Part shown: in pieces, positions 13,078 to 13,658 of the stretch
Layout: every line of letters starts with the position of its first letter
How positions within the stretch are numbered: position 1 is the stretch's first letter
Source of the DNA: Sulfuritalea sp.
GTDB lineage: Bacteria; Pseudomonadota; Gammaproteobacteria; Burkholderiales; Rhodocyclaceae
Assembly: GCA_026399445.1 (NCBI GenBank)
Contig: JAPLRA010000177.1
Span: 1 to 13,658, forward strand
Length of the DNA: 13,658 nt
Direction: 5' to 3'
Translations under genes and position numbers: made by a program
The notes under the pieces: model-generated
Told to the model about the DNA's origin: nothing
What the model saw: the letters and a program-made list of their open reading frames with translations, nothing else
Database searches by the model: none

Positions 13078-13658
13078 ATGGCCGAAGAAGTCGAACTCAA
13101 ACTGGCACTCGCAGAAAGTCACCAGTCGCGCTTCCTGCGCCACCCCTTGCTGAAACAGGCCATCGAGCGTCATGTTGATGCGCTCGACAACATTTACTAC
13201 GACACGGCGGACCTTGCCTTGCGTCGCAGAGGTATCTCCCTGCGTCTGCGCCGAAGGGGCCGCGACTGGCTGCAGACCGTAAAGCTGGCGGGTAGTTCTA
13301 CCGGCGGTCTCTCCAGCCGACCCGAGTGGGAGACGCCTTACACAGGGCATTTCGACTTCTCACTCGTTGACCAGTCTGCCGTGCGCGAATGGCTGCAACG
13401 ACCGAAGTTGCTGGCTCGCATCGTCCCCATCTGCGAAACACGTTTTCGCCGCATTACCTGGAAATTCCCCGCGGCGCCGGGTGCCGTGCTGCTGACCCTG
13501 GATCGCGGCTGGATCATCGCCAACGGACGTCGCGAAGCCATCTCCGAAGTGGAACTGGAGCTCGCTGAAGCGCCGGTACATGCCATTTTCGCGCTTGCCA
13601 CGCAACTTGCCCAACGGGTGATGCTGACGCCATCGGTATTGTCCAAGGCAGAGCGCGG
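13078..13658 (+). CDS. CYTH-domain protein (inorganic triphosphatase-like), 3' end cut by window edge
   Basis: The first 193 residues have the CYTH signature: the ExExK motif Glu4-Val-Glu6-Leu-Lys8 at the N-terminus, NIYYDTADLALRRRGISLRLRRRG with its basic strands, a TVKLAG strand, then the acidic SEVELEL strand. It breaks off within LSKAERG, the usual end of the CYTH domain. Family members bind triphosphate in a tunnel with divalent metal; YgiF-type enzymes hydrolyse inorganic triphosphate and often carry a following CHAD domain. Whether a CHAD domain follows here lies beyond the edge. It begins 2 bases after the permease stop codon, so it is co-transcribed with the exporter, though a functional link is not evident. 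Confidence 0.92.
   Translation, partial: MAEEVELKLALAESHQSRFLRHPLLKQAIERHVDALDNIYYDTADLALRRRGISLRLRRRGRDWLQTVKLAGSSTGGLSSRPEWETPYTGHFDFSLVDQSAVREWLQRPKLLARIVPICETRFRRITWKFPAAPGAVLLTLDRGWIIANGRREAISEVELELAEAPVHAIFALATQLAQRVMLTPSVLSKAER

Overview
The window is G+C-rich, tightly packed bacterial DNA. The gene content (a soxYZAXB block with Tat and Sec signals, a tgt-queA pair, a Kup potassium transporter, a CYTH-domain protein) fits a chemolithotrophic or mixotrophic betaproteobacterium, perhaps near Rhodocyclales or Nitrosomonadales. That placement is an inference from gene content and style; no marker gene here proves it.

Left part, all on the minus strand (1-3148): a tRNA-Leu(CAA) gene, a Crp/Fnr-family regulator with a cyclic-nucleotide-binding fold and an FNR-like recognition helix, then queA and tgt, which overlap at an ATGA and make the last steps of queuosine in tRNA. 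tgt runs off the left edge. The queA leader carries two clean stem-loops.

Middle part, plus strand (3379-9506): kup starts after a 230-base divergent region that holds the tRNA promoter and a perfect 11-bp inverted repeat over the likely kup -10 box. Next comes a five-gene Sox cluster, soxY, soxZ, soxA, soxX and soxB, for periplasmic oxidation of thiosulfate. SoxXA attaches thiosulfate to the C-terminal cysteine of SoxY in the SoxYZ carrier, and SoxB hydrolyses off sulfate. soxCD is not in this locus. A strong factor-independent terminator plus two more hairpins lie between soxX and soxB. SoxB appears to lack about 40 residues normally found near its C-terminal end.

Right part, plus strand (9553-13658): a tripartite MacAB-type ABC exporter made of an HlyD/MacA-like adaptor, a MacB-like ATPase and a separate FtsX/MacB-like permease. 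The adaptor carries an unusual insertion resembling an LTXXQ (Spy/CpxP) helical domain. A CYTH-domain (triphosphatase-like) gene follows after 2 bases and is cut by the right edge. No transposon, CRISPR array, integrase or phage gene was seen. The items most worth checking are the SoxB deletion, the adaptor insertion, the terminator inside the sox cluster, and the control DNA upstream of kup and soxY.
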